Assembly (NCBI GenBank): GCA_946811695.1
Contig: OX328123.1
Coordinates: forward strand, 42,131,335 to 42,195,334
Direction: 5' to 3'
Source: Gonocerus acuteangulatus
Lineage: Eukaryota; Arthropoda; Insecta; Hemiptera; Coreidae
Length of the DNA stretch: 64,000 nucleotides
Shown here: piece after piece, positions 13,311 to 25,990 of the stretch
How the letters are laid out: every line of letters starts with the position of its first letter
How positions within the stretch are numbered: the first letter of the stretch is position 1
Translations under genes and position numbers: made by a program
Notes under the pieces: generated by a model
The model's database searches: none
The model's input: the letters and a program-made list of their open reading frames with translations, nothing else
Told to the model about the DNA's origin: nothing

Positions 13311-15775
13311 ACGCGCGAATATACTTATTTATTTCGGGGGCAGTAGTGATTGTATCAGTGATTCAGCACATGCGCATAACTCCTTTGCCTTCCTATTGGA
13401 GGATTCCGATGACCAATTGCATTGGTTCTTGAAATCGCATAGCATGTAATGCTTAATAAAGGTAAAATGTCCAAAAACGAGAGAGAGAGAGAGAAAAGGA
13501 ATAAAATATGTTTGTTTACAAATATCGTTGTTTGTTATCCTTCATAACCTGTAAAACAGTCAACTTTAATGCTTAATAACTTTTTTCATAGTTGAGAGAA
13601 TTGATTTTGATCATATTAACCTTTTTATTAATAAATATTGCTTGCCATTATCTAATATGGATTATAACCGTAGATAACGTAGTCAAGTAGTAGTAGATAA
13701 CCAGCAAAGAATCTATTAGCTAATCAGTAAGCTTATCAGCGAGTACGAGTAACTGTTATAAATCACTACTGCTACTTCAAAAGTAACTGGATGTGGTCTT
13801 CGCAAAAAGAACCCACGGGTCATAATATCGATATCTTCTGGGAAGGATCGATGAATATATCAAAAAGTTTTTGAAAACATTTTTATTATGGAAATATCAA
13901 TAGGAACCTTCGAAAAGAACTTGGAATACTGAAAATGCGACTGGAGGATAGCAAAACAAAATGAATGTACATTTGCAGGAGTGACCGTTGAATACCTTTA
14001 TAACGCCCCAGTTGCAGGAACGGCGCAATCATGTTTTCATATCGTTCTTAACTCTCATGAGATCTAATAATCTCATTCTAATCTCAACTGAACTTGTCAC
14101 TTCCATATTTCATGGAACCACATCTTTATGTTAACATGCATTATTCAGCGTTAATTGATTTAGTGTATAATAGTCATCTCCTAGCCGTATTTTTATGAAG
14201 TCTACGGTGTCAATGATGACGGCTCGACAACATACGTTGATATTGCGTTTTGAAGACAAATCAAAGATGCCCCCCCCCAACAATAAGGTGCGAGACAAAT
14301 GATCCCCTGCCCCCCTGAAGGAGTCAATAGAGAAAAAGCAACCTTCTACTCCAATTGGAAGCATCGAATTCTACCAGCGAAAAATCCAGAAAACATTCCG
14401 AAGAAGCCTACGGTTTGTAGCGAGAGGGCAATCACATGGCTAACTTGTGACTTCCTATAAAACCTAGCGCGGTCCCATACAAAGTCTGTATCCTTGCTGA
14501 ATCAATCTTGATAGATTCCCTAGGCATACTGAACTACCACATATACGGAAACTTAACAGCTACTTATCAATCTGTCGTAATTCATTTCCTCAGATTTATT
14601 TCCAGACTCACAAAACTAATTCCAAAAATATAAAATTTCATTAAAAAAAAATAAATAAATAAATTTTGACCAATTGTAATGAATTTTCAAAAGATTGATA
14701 AGTATGCTGTGTGTTAGCAACGCGATATATTTGAGTCTTTCTTTTGTTTTTAAATAACTACATTAATTGTTTTTAATTTAACAAGCAAAAAAAAAAATAG
14801 GTACATACAAAGAAAAGCATTCTGATTTTTTAAATACTTGTTTCACTCTTTGTTTGAAGGTCTAACACAATTTACAATAATCTCACAATACAAAGCTATG
14901 TAAGTAGAACATTTTTGTTTTGTAGTTTTAATAAAGCAGAAGATCAAAACGCACTTGCTAACAATATTCTCAGAAGAAACGTATTTAGTACATTCCCGAA
15001 GTTTCACGCCTCTTAAGGGAAACTTAAAATAAGTGTGATAGTGTTTCGACTTTAGATAATCCCCGCAGACAACAATCTCTTTTGAATGAACTACAATCTG
15101 ATTATGTTACGTTCTCGTCTTATTCAGTTTATAAATCTTCATTTAGTAGCGCCATTCATAAAAAATGTCTTGTACGTTTATATTTATAATTGAAAGTGTA
15201 TCCTTTTGAAACATTTACCAAGATTTCAGTAAGTAAAAAAAGAAGAAAAAAAAAGAAAAGAAAACTGTCCTAAAAGCTTTTTAAGCTGATGGATCCGAAA
15301 GTAAACATAAACACGAAAAGGGTATAAGTTCTTCCCCGCTGCCCTTCCTACAGAAGTGCACTCTCGCCATCATTCGTTTTTCTTTCTGTTTTCTTCAAGG
15401 CCTTATTTTCCACAATATAAAGTATTTGTGGAATTAAAATTAATTTTGTTTCTTTTGACAGCCATTTGTGTGTGCAGAGATGCGTCGTTCCACACTTAAC
15501 ATGCATTGCGGAAAAAATAAAAGATATTTTAGAAACCAAAACGATTAGCATAAAATTGGTTAAAATTTTTGTTCAAAATATTTTGTTCTAGATATTAAGG
15601 AATTCAATGAAAATCAGATATAAATCCGTTTTCTTTCTAGAGGACTTGTAGATTTTGGAACTTTCTTTACACTATAAATACACGGTGTATACCAACGAGA
15701 TTCACCTAAAATTGAAATAACAGAGAAACGAAGTTAGCCAAAAATATGCCAAGTTCTTTAGTTCTATGATTACTA
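13311..15775. other. AT-rich non-coding DNA
   Basis: No gene is supported. There is a short (GA)n at about 13480 and homopolymer runs. I see no element with defined ends in this stretch. Confidence 0.5.
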
Positions 15776-17209
15776 TTTATTTATTTATTTAAGAGCTTCG
15801 CAACTATGGTGATGAGCTCTTAATCAAACAAAACATAAGTCAAATTTAAATATTAGTATGAACAAACGAAAAGAGAAAATTAAATAAATCAAAGGTTTGA
15901 ACAAAACATACACAACATTAATTTAACACATCTGGTTTAGATGGAATATATACAATTAACAGCTGTGCTAATTACTGCTTCCTTACATTAAAATAAGGTA
16001 CGAAAAAAAGAACTATTAACAAATAAGTATACTATCTACTTCTTCTTAATGTTTTCTGTGTTTCCTCTACGTTTTATAGGTTCTGTGATTTTTATCGACG
16101 ATTTCTGAGTACGAGGTTTCGGTAATTTGTTTCTTTCCAGTTCCTTGGGCGATTCTTCTCTTCGAGGAATCAGTAGTGTTCAAAACTATCAGCCGCTATA
16201 TCTTGAAGAGGAAGAGGCTCAGCTGAGTTGGAATTAGAAAAGGTTAACGATGCCAGTTCTTCTAGATTTTCCAATCTTTTAAACATATGTTCTACAGAGC
16301 TGAGTTATTCATGGATGATTCCACGTTCTTTCTGTGAGCCCGCAATTACTATTTCATTTTCTTCTGATTTCGGCTTTATTATATGAGGAAAATCTTGACG
16401 GCTGTTTTCGATGGGTTTGGTTAGTTACAACAGAAATTGGAGTTGTAAAACATGTTGAGCTTTCTTCTTTATTGTAGGAAGTAGATATAATTTTATCTGG
16501 TTCTTCATGCAACATGGAGACTCTGTTGATGTTAGTAGACTCATTTTTGAAGGTTTTGAATGAAACAGTATTATTGTGTACTTCCTTATTTTCAGTAGGA
16601 TTTTGACGTGCTTGGGGACATACAGCAGCCAAATGGATGCCCTCTGCAAATAAAACAACTGAGTTTTTGTAAATCAATGAATATCTTCCACTGTTTATCT
16701 GCTACTTTTATAACCAAAGAAGAAGATAGCTTTTCAATGCCTTGAGGATTGATATACAGCTGCCTTCTATGACTTAGCACATGTGCTAACCGTGGATCAT
16801 GAAGGCCAGCTTTTAAACATTTCACAGGCGAAACGATTTCAATTCCAAGGCTAGTTAACGCTTCTTCTATGGCTTCATTAGGGATTTCTGGGAAAACATT
16901 TGACACAATAATCCTTTTCCCTGGCTCTAGGAAACGCTTCAATAAAATATAATGTCCTCGAATATTTATATTCCGCTGTTGGTTGACTAGTTTATCAACT
17001 TCGTTCCTACTGTTGAAATGAACACAAAACCTGCTTCCGGATATATAGGAAGCAAATTTAATAGATTTTGCATAAACTATTTCTGCCAAACTTAAAAGAT
17101 ATTCCTCTTGTGTTATGCCTTTTCCTGTATTTAACACTATAGCGTAATCGCTACAGCATAAGGCATTATCTTGTTCAGCATTAGAGGTTATACCCACAAA
17201 CGATTCCAT
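15776..17209 (-). mobile_element. ORF1-only LINE derivative
   Basis: The minus-strand ORF1 (17209 to about 16037) is followed directly by about 260 bp of 3' UTR and a (TAAA)n-type tail at 15776-15790. No endonuclease or reverse transcriptase lies between. It therefore looks like a half-LINE that kept the RNA-binding gene and the 3' end but lost ORF2. I could not fix the 5' end or a target duplication. Confidence 0.55.
16037..17209 (-). pseudogene. Non-LTR retrotransposon ORF1 (gag-like, zinc knuckle)
   Basis: The ATG at 17209 opens a 205-codon frame with an RRM-like region containing SGSRFCVHFNSRNEVDKLV, GHYILLKRFLEPGKRIIVSN and VFPEIPNEAIEEAL. This is the arrangement seen in gag-like ORF1 proteins of insect LINEs. 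It reaches CFIC and then shifts frame; the other frame supplies HLAAVCPQ, which together fit a CCHC zinc knuckle. A second frame continues over a Lys/Ser-rich tail and, after further stops, ends with basic residues near 16037. At least one frameshift and one or more stops make it inactive. ORF1 proteins coat LINE RNA; that role is known for the family, not shown here. Confidence 0.7.
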
Positions 17210-17943
17210 TACTTTAATTTTTTTCTATATAGCCTTGTTATTTGATAAAAAAAAAACTGTTACTCACTTAACTTTCGTTTATAAATCCCTTGTTTGTAAC
17301 AATATACTATTTATATATTCAACTAACCGAGGGCATTCTTCACAGAGGTATACATAGCGTTCACTTGTTTAATAAATATACAAAGTTTCATAAAAATCGG
17401 CTCCGGATACTTGGGGATGTTTCCTTGTCAGTTTGTCGTCATATATGTACCTTCGGATTATCTAATCATTCGGAACTGAGATATTCAGTTAAAACAGCCG
17501 TCTTCTTTGTGGATGATGGAAATGCTGGGTTTATATTGGAGAATAGTTTCAGTAGATCATCATAATACCAGTACATTTTGAATTCTATCATTTTTTAGAA
17601 AGGTTTGTGTGAAGTTGCAATAATACACTACCTACTGATAATTATGTGTTATCCTTAATGCCAAACCTTTCTGCTTTTATAATATATCTTAGGAAAACAC
17701 TTCTATCTCAGAACTTGTTCAATCGATGCTTACACCTTGTTGCATAGTCTAGAACTCGAGCTAGGATTCGTTAAAATAGTGTTTTGCTTGCAGCCATGCG
17801 TTATATTTGCAGTTTTGATAATAGACTCGGAATAGAGAGAGTGGGTGTTGCTAATGGACTTTGCAAAGCGGTTGCGGCTCCAGAGAGAGAGAGATCCGCT
17901 AACACAAATGGCTTCGCTAATATTCCCTTGTATCGGCTATATT
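17210..17943. other. Non-coding DNA with weak repeat similarity
   Basis: There is no recognised gene. 17380-17460 contains the type of sequence (AAGTTTCATAAAAATCGG) found in many arthropod Helitron-like repeats, without ends. 17780-17943 is less AT-rich but has no convincing open frame. Confidence 0.4.
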
Positions 17944-18400
17944 TGGACTTAGTTTGCTGCAGGAGGTTTATTAACGGGGCGAGAGCGTTCTGTCTCTCGT
18001 TAGCTACTCCATTACATGGTTTCTGGACCTGATAGGATACGAGAGCTGTTCAAATGAACATTTTCGCTCAATGGATTATTCTGATTAGTTTTTCTATCCA
18101 TCTAGGAAATGTGACTATATTTGGGACGAGCCATAGATTAAACTATTAATGGAATGACATAGCTAGCTGCTGACCGGAAGGACTGGCTAACGTGGCTCAA
18201 TGTAAGCCCACGCTAAAAGCAATAAGCGGAAGGAAAAGGACGAAGAACGGTAAATTGTAGTAAAAAAATCATACCTACTGGAAATGCTAAACAGTAAAAA
18301 CCAAAACTGGATGGTTGTTTTTGTTCAATTCCGTTTCCGCAGGAATTCGATTTCCGAAAATTCAATTAATACTTAATTTACGACAACTTTATTATTATTA
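17944..18400 (+). repeat. Dispersed repeat of about 450 bp, copy A
   Basis: It matches 41153-41600 in reverse complement over nearly its whole length. Shared blocks include GGACTTAGTTTGCTGCAGG, CGAGAGCGTTCTGTCTCTCG and AAACTGGATGGTTG. The match stops at CGACAACTTTATTATTATT on one side and at ATATTTGGACT on the other. Type unknown. Confidence 0.85.
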
Positions 18401-18839
18401 TTTATTTAGTAACTATTTTGTAGCATGAGTAGCAAATGCGTTACAGCTTGTTGAATATAGACAATTTTAAACCGAACTGAGTGGAAGAGAGGGTGAGAAG
18501 GGGGAGCAGGGGGGAGAGGAGGGGAGTGAGTGGCAGCAGTACATTTATGTATCTTTACACTTTATATAAAAGAATTTCCGCTAAAATTAGCCATTTTTAA
18601 AAAACAAAAAAAAAATAATACATTTTTGTGGCTTTTGGCTGTCAAAAGTTCTCCCCAGGTCGGCTATGTTTGATAACTTGTTATATATATATATATATAT
18701 AGTCATACTAATATGTACTAATTAAAAAAAATAAAATCTTGTAACCCACCTTTTGCAAGGTAGGCCATTTTTCTATAACTATTGACTGGACTAATAGTTG
18801 AGCGGTGCAACCACAGTGCCTGAGAGCCCACATCCAGAG

Positions 18840-18930
18840 TAATACTTTTAACGGTGCATCGACAAATCCAGGCCATTAGTGCCGACATCCAGGGTGTAGC
18901 TCCAGCATCCAGGGTTTCTTGATAAAAATG
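18840..18930 (-). mobile_element. SINE 3' tail fragment
   Basis: The minus strand reads GGATGTCGGCACTAATGGCC and then TCGATGCACCGTTAAAA. This is the same tail motif (GCTAATGxCCTxGATGTCGATGCGCCGTAAAA-type) that ends the SINEs at 25797-25990, 44841-44957 and about 61630-61680. No head is recognisable. Confidence 0.6.
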
Positions 18931-19694
18931 AACAACAATTTCTTTTAAGTTGATATATTGTTTCAACCAGGATTTATATAAGAGTTTTTTTTCTCTGCGG
19001 TGAACACGTTCCCACATTTTTTACATTTAATATAAGACTAAACTGGCAGTCTTTCTAATATTGCTTAATATTTCTTTAGAAGCATCCTGCAGATCAAATA
19101 GAATCATTTGCCCGAGGATTGATACCGTTTTCTTGGATTTATCTAGATGTTTTCAAATTTGGAAGACAAAATAAATTGTTGGATCTAAAAAAAAATCTTT
19201 GGAATCGGCAAATTTCGGCAAACTAAATTGCTGACAGTACATTATACTTGAGGCAAACTTTAAGCTCTAAAAAACTTGGGATGTTTGCAGATGAAGTTTT
19301 TTTGCTATGCTCTATCAAAATTTTGTACATAAGAAAAATGTCAAAAATTAATGAAGAATAATTCAGGATAAATAATAAGGGAGTAATTACCCGTAATCAA
19401 TTATATCAGACAAAAAGGAATAGTTTTGACGTAATTTTTTTCGGATGACTTAATAAAAACACGGTCCTATCTTCAACGAGAGAGGTTCAAACTAATGGTT
19501 GGTATAAAACAGATTTTGAAGACTTTGTCTTGTTTATAATACTGCTAATGTGTTTGTGGATCAACATAAAGCTAATATTTATTAGTTTTATACGATTTTA
19601 ATTCCTTGAATAGTTTCTAAACTTAGCTAGAGGATTAAAAATTAAATATAAGAAAACAAAAATTCAGGTTTTTGTCCATTGGACGTTACACTGT

Positions 19695-19768
19695 GCGACG
19701 GTGGGGATCGAACCCCCCATCTCCCGCTTATGAATCTAAGGCGCTAGCCACTAGACCACGGGAGACCC
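19695..19768 (-). other. tRNA-like sequence (SINE head or tRNA pseudogene)
   Basis: The minus strand carries an A box (TGGTCTAGTGG) and a B box (GGTTCGATCCCC) at the correct spacing. However, the first seven bases (TCTCCCG) do not pair with the expected 3' acceptor strand, and the anticodon arm is poor. The head resembles that of the SINE at 25797. It is not a functional tRNA gene. Confidence 0.55.
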
Positions 19769-19972
19769 CCCAGAATAATACTTTTCGTAAAACAACATTA
19801 AGCCAGTATATACGCTAACTCTCGCGTGAATTATTTTTTACCCCATAAACAGTTTCGGATCCGAGATTGGCATAGGCCCTCGCTTTTCCAGAAATTTATA
19901 TCAGGCCAAAAATAAAAAGACCTTTGTAATTTGTTTAATTGTTTTGGATAATACTTACAATAAAGGATATAC

Positions 19973-20749
19973 AAAAAGTCCGTCACGCAGGAGCTGCATA
20001 ACTAAGCACTTTCCTCAGAATTTGGGTAGTATAGACTGCTTTCCAGAACAATTTGCTTAAAATATCCTACATAAATAAAATAAAAACGTGAATAGTTCTC
20101 ATTTTGTAATCAGTAACTGATCAATTATTAATTTGCATCCAGAGTTATGTTTACACATGGTACCTACTACACTACGTAATAAATACAAAAATCCTCATAT
20201 TATCGTATTTTGATCTAACGCAGGAACAGGATACAGTCACTCTAGTGGTAGAAAGCGCTCCTTGCGGCGGCTTTGTGAACCTACGTCTGCCGGCTTTTCT
20301 ATTCAAATATATTACAAATTAAACCCCCGCTTTCCGATTGACCGATTCAGCTCATTTTTACGACACTTCTTTCTCATGAGTTACCCACGACGTATACCGC
20401 GTTTCGTTACAATACAGCAGAAATTACGACCGGTATGAGTATATTAGGAATTTGGGTCCGGAGTAAACCCCCCCTTCTAATGAACCGATTTAGTTCATTT
20501 TTATATCTCACTTTTCTCTCTATATTAACACTAAGAATACCAAGTTTCGTTGAAATATAACAAATATTACGGCTGACATAGTCAAATAAGTGTTTTGGGT
20601 TCGGGGTAAACCCCCCCCTTCCGGTGGACCGACTTTGGTGGTTAACAAACTCGTTCAATCGTTTGCTAATTGAATGCTATATACCAAGTTTCGTGACGAA
20701 AAAACAAAAACTCTGGCCGCTATCGTGTTAACAGACACATATATATATA

Positions 20750-20785
<36 letters not shown>

Positions 20786-20917
20786 TATATATAAATTTTA
20801 ACGGGGGTCATTTTCGGTGTCTACTAGGTAGGATCGATAAAGATTTGAAGAAATTTTTCAAAAATTCCGTCATGAGTCCAACCTCAGTAGCTACTTTCCT
20901 TCGGAGGAAAGTGCTAA
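19973..20917 (+). mobile_element. Helentron-like element, family 2, full-length copy
   Basis: It begins AAAAAGTCCGTCACGCAGG. A few bases in, CTAAGCACTTTCCTC forms an inverted repeat with GGAGGAAAGTGCTAA at the far end, where a small hairpin (TTTCCTTCGGAGGAAA) precedes CTAA. Between are patches also seen at 6294-6660 and 12195-13310 and a (TA)n run at about 20741-20790. A sub-terminal rather than terminal 5' inverted repeat, a 3' hairpin and an internal microsatellite are features described for Helentron-associated interspersed elements such as INE-1. No protein is encoded. Confidence 0.65.
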
Positions 20918-22029
20918 AATGCAATATAATTTACAAGCTCAGTTCACGTTGCAGATTAGAGAATCGTAAAATTACTTTATAGACGAAAACTAATGCTCCA
21001 AACACATCATCGCAGGGGAAAAAGAGAGAAGAATAAAGGTGCCATTGTTTCGAGAGGTCTTTTGGAAAATCCGAGACGAGGAACAATATCTCGCTGGAAG
21101 GGAAAGGCGTAGCACATATATAAAATAATGTAAGCCTAGAGCTCATGGAGAAGGTTATGGGCTGAGTAAGAGGTGGAGGGGGGGGGGGTATGGCATGAAT
21201 TTACGCCGGTACGCCCCATTAACCATCGACCACTTCCCATTCTCTGACGTACTTCTTCTTGAGTACAGCAGGAGTGCCTGATTCTTATAGAAACATCGCG
21301 TCTTACTTCCAACCACATCGATTCTCCTACGTACAGAACATGAGTCCAATTCTGGGAGATAATATATCTGCAATTAAGAGCAACGATATTCTGGCTGCCA
21401 AAGTGAATGACACAATGAACGAGTAAATTGAATTAATGAATATATTTGTCCCTTCAGAATAAAATGTTTGACACAAAAATGAAATAAATGATGTCCAACG
21501 GTATTTATTTAATAATGTTTACGCAGATTAGACCGTAAAACATTTCCTATATAAATGAAAAATGCTCATATGTTTCTTTGAGTTATTCATGTGTTCAGTA
21601 GGGGGGCAGTTGTTAGTGATATTAAATATCAGTTCAGCTAGTCACGTTCAGTGGTTATCATTGAATCAACCTTATTATCAGAAGACATGAAATGGTTAAG
21701 ATTCGGACTTCCTCCATCTCCATGCAGAAGAGCATTTATTGCTGAAGAGGGCTGCCAATAAACACGCTGAAACGTTCGAAGTATAGATTTTTCTGGCAAT
21801 CTGGCGTTTTCTCTTAGCCATATCCATGACTTCTTATTATCTCTACGGTTAACAATCATTAATCTTATTATCTATCAATACATATATTTTTCTTAAAATT
21901 AGCTACAAAAGATAAGACGGTTAGTCTAAGATTCACTTGAAATTATTAAATATTTCCCGTTTGTGTCATGTGTGAAATACCGTATATATATATATTTATT
22001 CCACAAATACCATCTATAATTTATAGTCA
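20918..22029. other. Non-coding DNA
   Basis: I see no gene or bounded element. A G-run at 21181-21188 and scattered short open frames are not supported as coding. Confidence 0.45.
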
Positions 22030-22341
22030 TTAACCTTAAGACTGCTAACCGTTTTGCGGGCCAAGCATATCCACAGATGTGGGCATGATCTAATTACGCC
22101 TCGGCGGGCCTCATCGTTCCTTCTACGCCATTTTTCCTGTTTTGCAGTTGTTTAAAATACATTTTTCCCTCTTTGTATGCCCGGTCTAACACGCCTGTTT
22201 TTAGAGGGAAGGAATACGAAAAACTATGAGTCAAACCGATAGTGACGAATGCAGACCCCAGACCGCATACATGCGTCTAGAGCCGTGGGGGCACTGCTTT
22301 TAAAGCCCGCATATATGCGCTCAGAGTGTTTGAAGGATTAA
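22030..22341. mobile_element. Probable piggyBac-type MITE
   Basis: TTAA occurs at both limits. The outer sequence on the left is CCTTAAGACTGCTAACCG and on the right (complement) TCCTTCAAACACTCTGAGCG. The match is loose, but the paired TTAA, the CCTT-like ends and the internal GCATATATGCG and GCGGGC motifs fit a decayed TTAA element. No transposase. Confidence 0.45.
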
Positions 22342-23055
22342 TTCCTCTTGTTGTATTAAATGATCTACATCCTTTCTCTTTTATATAAATTAAAGATTAA
22401 ATATCTAAAATATTGTATACAATAATGATAACTTGATTTGGCACTCGCTTGTTTTTAATTAAGCAGTGCGCCCTATTTATTTATGTCATAAAAAGTATAT
22501 AGTTAGTTTTGAATAAATATAGTCAATATATTTTATTCCTCACAAGATGTTGATGAAAAACCAAAAGAGGATTCAAAGAAGATTGATTTTATTGCGGTTC
22601 AAGAGTCATTTATAGGATTGGGCCTTTGCCCAAATTTATAGTATCCGTAACATGTTGGAAGGGAAAGGAGCAGGCTAATGTGAGCTGTAAGCTGAGCGGA
22701 GGGCCGAAGCTCCTCGAGGCGGGATAATTTTTCTCCCATCCTCGGAGAACGACACCAGTTTAGGGTTTGGAGGGTGGGTAAGAGTGATGAGGAGTGGAGT
22801 ACCACTCCCTAGTCGAGTGGTGGTAAGTCAGCCTGTAATGTGTCCTGTCCTCGCCAGCTCTCTCCCTCATCACTCTACAGGCTCCTATTACTGATCGCTC
22901 CTTCTCTTAGCTCCACTTCTTGAGAGATTTTTAAGGGCTTCATACGATCAGATTATCAGCTACTCTCGCTCACTTATTCTCTACTTCTCACACTCTCGTC
23001 CCTCCCATCTCTCTCAAATCACAGATTTATTGTATTTATTATATAATTGCAAATT

Positions 23056-23105
<50 letters not shown>

Positions 23106-23404
23106 TCAAAAAGAATAAGTGACGTTATTACAACACCTTACAAATATTTGAGAGTTTTTTTAGCGCGTTTTCTTCCTCTAACTATGTCTTCTAGGGAGGT
23201 AGCCGTTTATGAGGTTGATTTCATGACCCAATCCAGAAGTACTGACTAGAATATTTCTCGTTTCAGAACCCGTAGATCATAATAATATTTATACATTTCA
23301 TAGTTATTAGTTTTTTTTTCTAATGTTTCGTTCGGGTAAAAATAATATGATTAAATAAGTAGTGACCCATATCTCAAAAATGTTTCATAGTTTGGCAAAA
23401 AGTC
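22342..23404. other. Non-coding DNA with a (TA)n array
   Basis: 22600-22900 is less AT-rich than its surroundings but holds no supported gene. A TA microsatellite lies at 23059-23102. Confidence 0.5.
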
Positions 23405-24448
23405 ATTGAATAAATTTCTAACTTAAAATTATTAACATAATTTATTAAAATAGCTTTACATGTTTCGCATCATATGATGCCTCTTCAAGTGCCTAACCGC
23501 TAAATACAGCCTAATAGAACATAGGCGAACCTTCCGCTACAATAGCCTCGTCTTAACTGAAGACCATCTACATAACAACTGTTTGTAGTCTGTTGTTTAA
23601 AAAATAGATAGAATTCAAAACATGGAATTCGATTATGCCCAGCACATCAGGATTAAGAGGATTTGAAGGTTACATTTCGAATGAAGTCTGTAAAGAAGAA
23701 ATAACTAGAGTTTCCATGGTTTTGAGGGTCGTCGAATTCGAATCCGAGGTCTCTTTTAGCAAATCGGCGCAAAATCGAGGTCATTTCGAGGACAAATATG
23801 CTTATTTTGGAAGAAATGAATTTGCGGTCAAAAATCTTCTTTTTTTTTTTTTTTTTCTTTTCTTTTTTTTTTTGGGTGAAACGGACTCCGGATTCGGATT
23901 CTCCTAAGTGTGTCGATGTACCTAAGAATATATGTATAGTTTCTTTGGAAAAGACCACATTTGTGTGTGTGTGCCTGTGTTATTTAATGATTTTCTGCTT
24001 ACATATGAAAATTATTGAGATTCCTGACACTACTTATTTCAATATCAAGTATTCACTGGCTAATAATAGGACGAGGGGAACTACTTCGAGATCCTCGAAA
24101 TGAATTTGGACGACTACTCGATTAGAAAATACATACATCGGACTGTCGTGAATCATCATTCAGTTTTTGAAAAATTTTAATCAGCATCATATTTATCCAA
24201 AATTTATTATTGGTAAAACTCGTAATTTTTATCCTATATTTGCCCGAAAAAAAGTACAACAATTTTTACATTTTATGTACGACTCAAAATATAAATTGCT
24301 TAATTTGGAATTACCTAGAAACTATCTGTTTTAAAGCCAAATATTTAGTGTTTAGGCTCCTGAAACGCATCAAATGATGCGAAACATGTAGATCTGTTTT
24401 AATAAATTGACTACTTTGTTAATTTCGAATTTTATTCAATCACCTTCT
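23405..24448. mobile_element. Penelope-like palindromic element, family C
   Basis: About 90 bp at 23405-23500 match 24347-24448 in reverse complement (shared ATTTATTAAAA, ACATGTTTCGCATCA). Each arm holds a GCATCA...TGATGC stem followed by GAAAC. Upstream of the stem the two arms read TTGAAGA and CTGAAAC, each one or two changes from the hammerhead core CUGANGA. Inverted terminal repeats with hammerhead cores are a known mark of Penelope-like retroelements. The interior has no recognisable reverse transcriptase. Confidence 0.55.
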
Positions 24449-25796
24449 GCCTACATGTGGGAAAAAATGTGATCATCAACCCATGTTTGTAACAAGTTCA
24501 ATTTCGTTAAATTTTTTAACTGCAATGCACATCTTGCATTTGTCGAGAAATTATGTTAGTACAATACTTGTTTACCCTCTTATTTTACTCGTAAATCACT
24601 TATATACGAATTCTGGCATTGATGTATCATTCTGTAGGTTCGAACACCCCATTCAAGCTGACGATGGAGATGAATATAACAACATGATAAAAAGAAAAAG
24701 TCTAAAAAAGTAAAGGAGTAAGTTAATAATAAATAGGAGCCTATAAAGGCCCTTAACTCAGGCCTATAGGGGCTGGATATCGTCCTCCCCTCCGTTCTAA
24801 CGGCCTGGAAGTAACATTATTTACTATTCCCCACCAGGCTGGTGTCCACAGAGATCCAGTACTCTTTTATAAGACCCAATCTACTAGGACTTATGGTAGA
24901 AAATAAGTTAAAAAGATATTTTTTTTATAGCATCCGCAACCAGGCGATTCGCACAATGCGTTCATAATTACATTGATTACATACATCAAAAAAGGGTTTT
25001 ATAAGGGGAAAATGTCCGAGAATGACAAATATGAAACAAAAATGTGCAGTTTATTATAGCACGGTTCCCGTCATACTATCAGTTATTTACTAATTGATAA
25101 GTAATCAATAATGTTTCTTGACATTGGGGCGCTCCGGACCAGTGTCCAGAAACAGATAACCTAGAGATAACCCGTTATCTATAGGTTAGCTGTTACCATC
25201 ACCAGGTATTACGTAAACTCTATGATCAGGGGGTCAAAATCAAAAGCAATTGGAGGGACCAAATCACAGTTTATTTCTAGTAATTCAAGGTCTGTCATCA
25301 TAGTTAAAATTAACCATTAAAATTAATTAATTAATTAAATAAAAATAATATTATGAAATAAATACAGTACGGTAACAGCTGACCTGTTATCGTCGTAGCA
25401 ACGCATGCTGCCTAGGCTTGCCTGCTCTAACCAACTAACAATTTAAACCCCTCTAAAAATATTTACAAATTTGGATATCAACAAATCCTTTCTTAGCGAG
25501 TGTTTACGTTATATAGGGACGGTCGTTTGGTTTGGGCTGGGTGATGATAGGTCAGTGAGTGCGTGATTGAGTAAGTGAGTGGTATTTGACGAATATATAG
25601 TAGATTGAAAAGAGGAACGAATAATGCACTTAATATAAGCAAGAGGGTCATTAGCAACAAACTTAAGAGAATTATATGAAAGAAAAGTGATCATGAAAAG
25701 AGAGGAATATGTCATACGTGAACCATTCAAAATTGAGAATAAAAAATAAATAAAAATATAAAACAAAAAATAAATTAATAATAATAAATATTTTTG
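24449..25796. other. Non-coding DNA
   Basis: No gene. A short inverted repeat (CCTATAAAGGCC...GGCCTATAGG) lies at about 24740-24770. Confidence 0.45.
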
Positions 25797-25990
25797 GTCT
25801 CCCATGGTCTAGTGCCTAATGGCAATGATTCTCATGTGGGAGATAGTGTCTCGGGTCCGCCTTGCTAGTTGAGTTCTTTCATCTATGGGCCCGTTGAAAT
25901 AATTCTCTGTTCATCTATGGACTTTTAAAATGGGCGGCTACCAATAGATAGCGGTGCTAACAGCCTAGATGTCGATGCCCCGTAAAAAAA
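25797..25990 (+). mobile_element. tRNA-derived SINE, near full length
   Basis: The head reads TCTCCCATGGTCTAGTG with a decayed B box (GTCTCGGGTCCGCC), which together resemble a tRNA promoter. The tail reads GGTGCTAACAGCCTAGATG, then TCGATGCCCCGTAAAAAAAG. RNA polymerase III would read this type of promoter. The A tail abuts a Helentron-like 5' end at 25991. Confidence 0.7.

Noticed and set aside
19695..19768. A functional tRNA gene
   Set aside because: A and B boxes are present, but the acceptor stem does not pair and the anticodon arm is poor. It matches a SINE head better.
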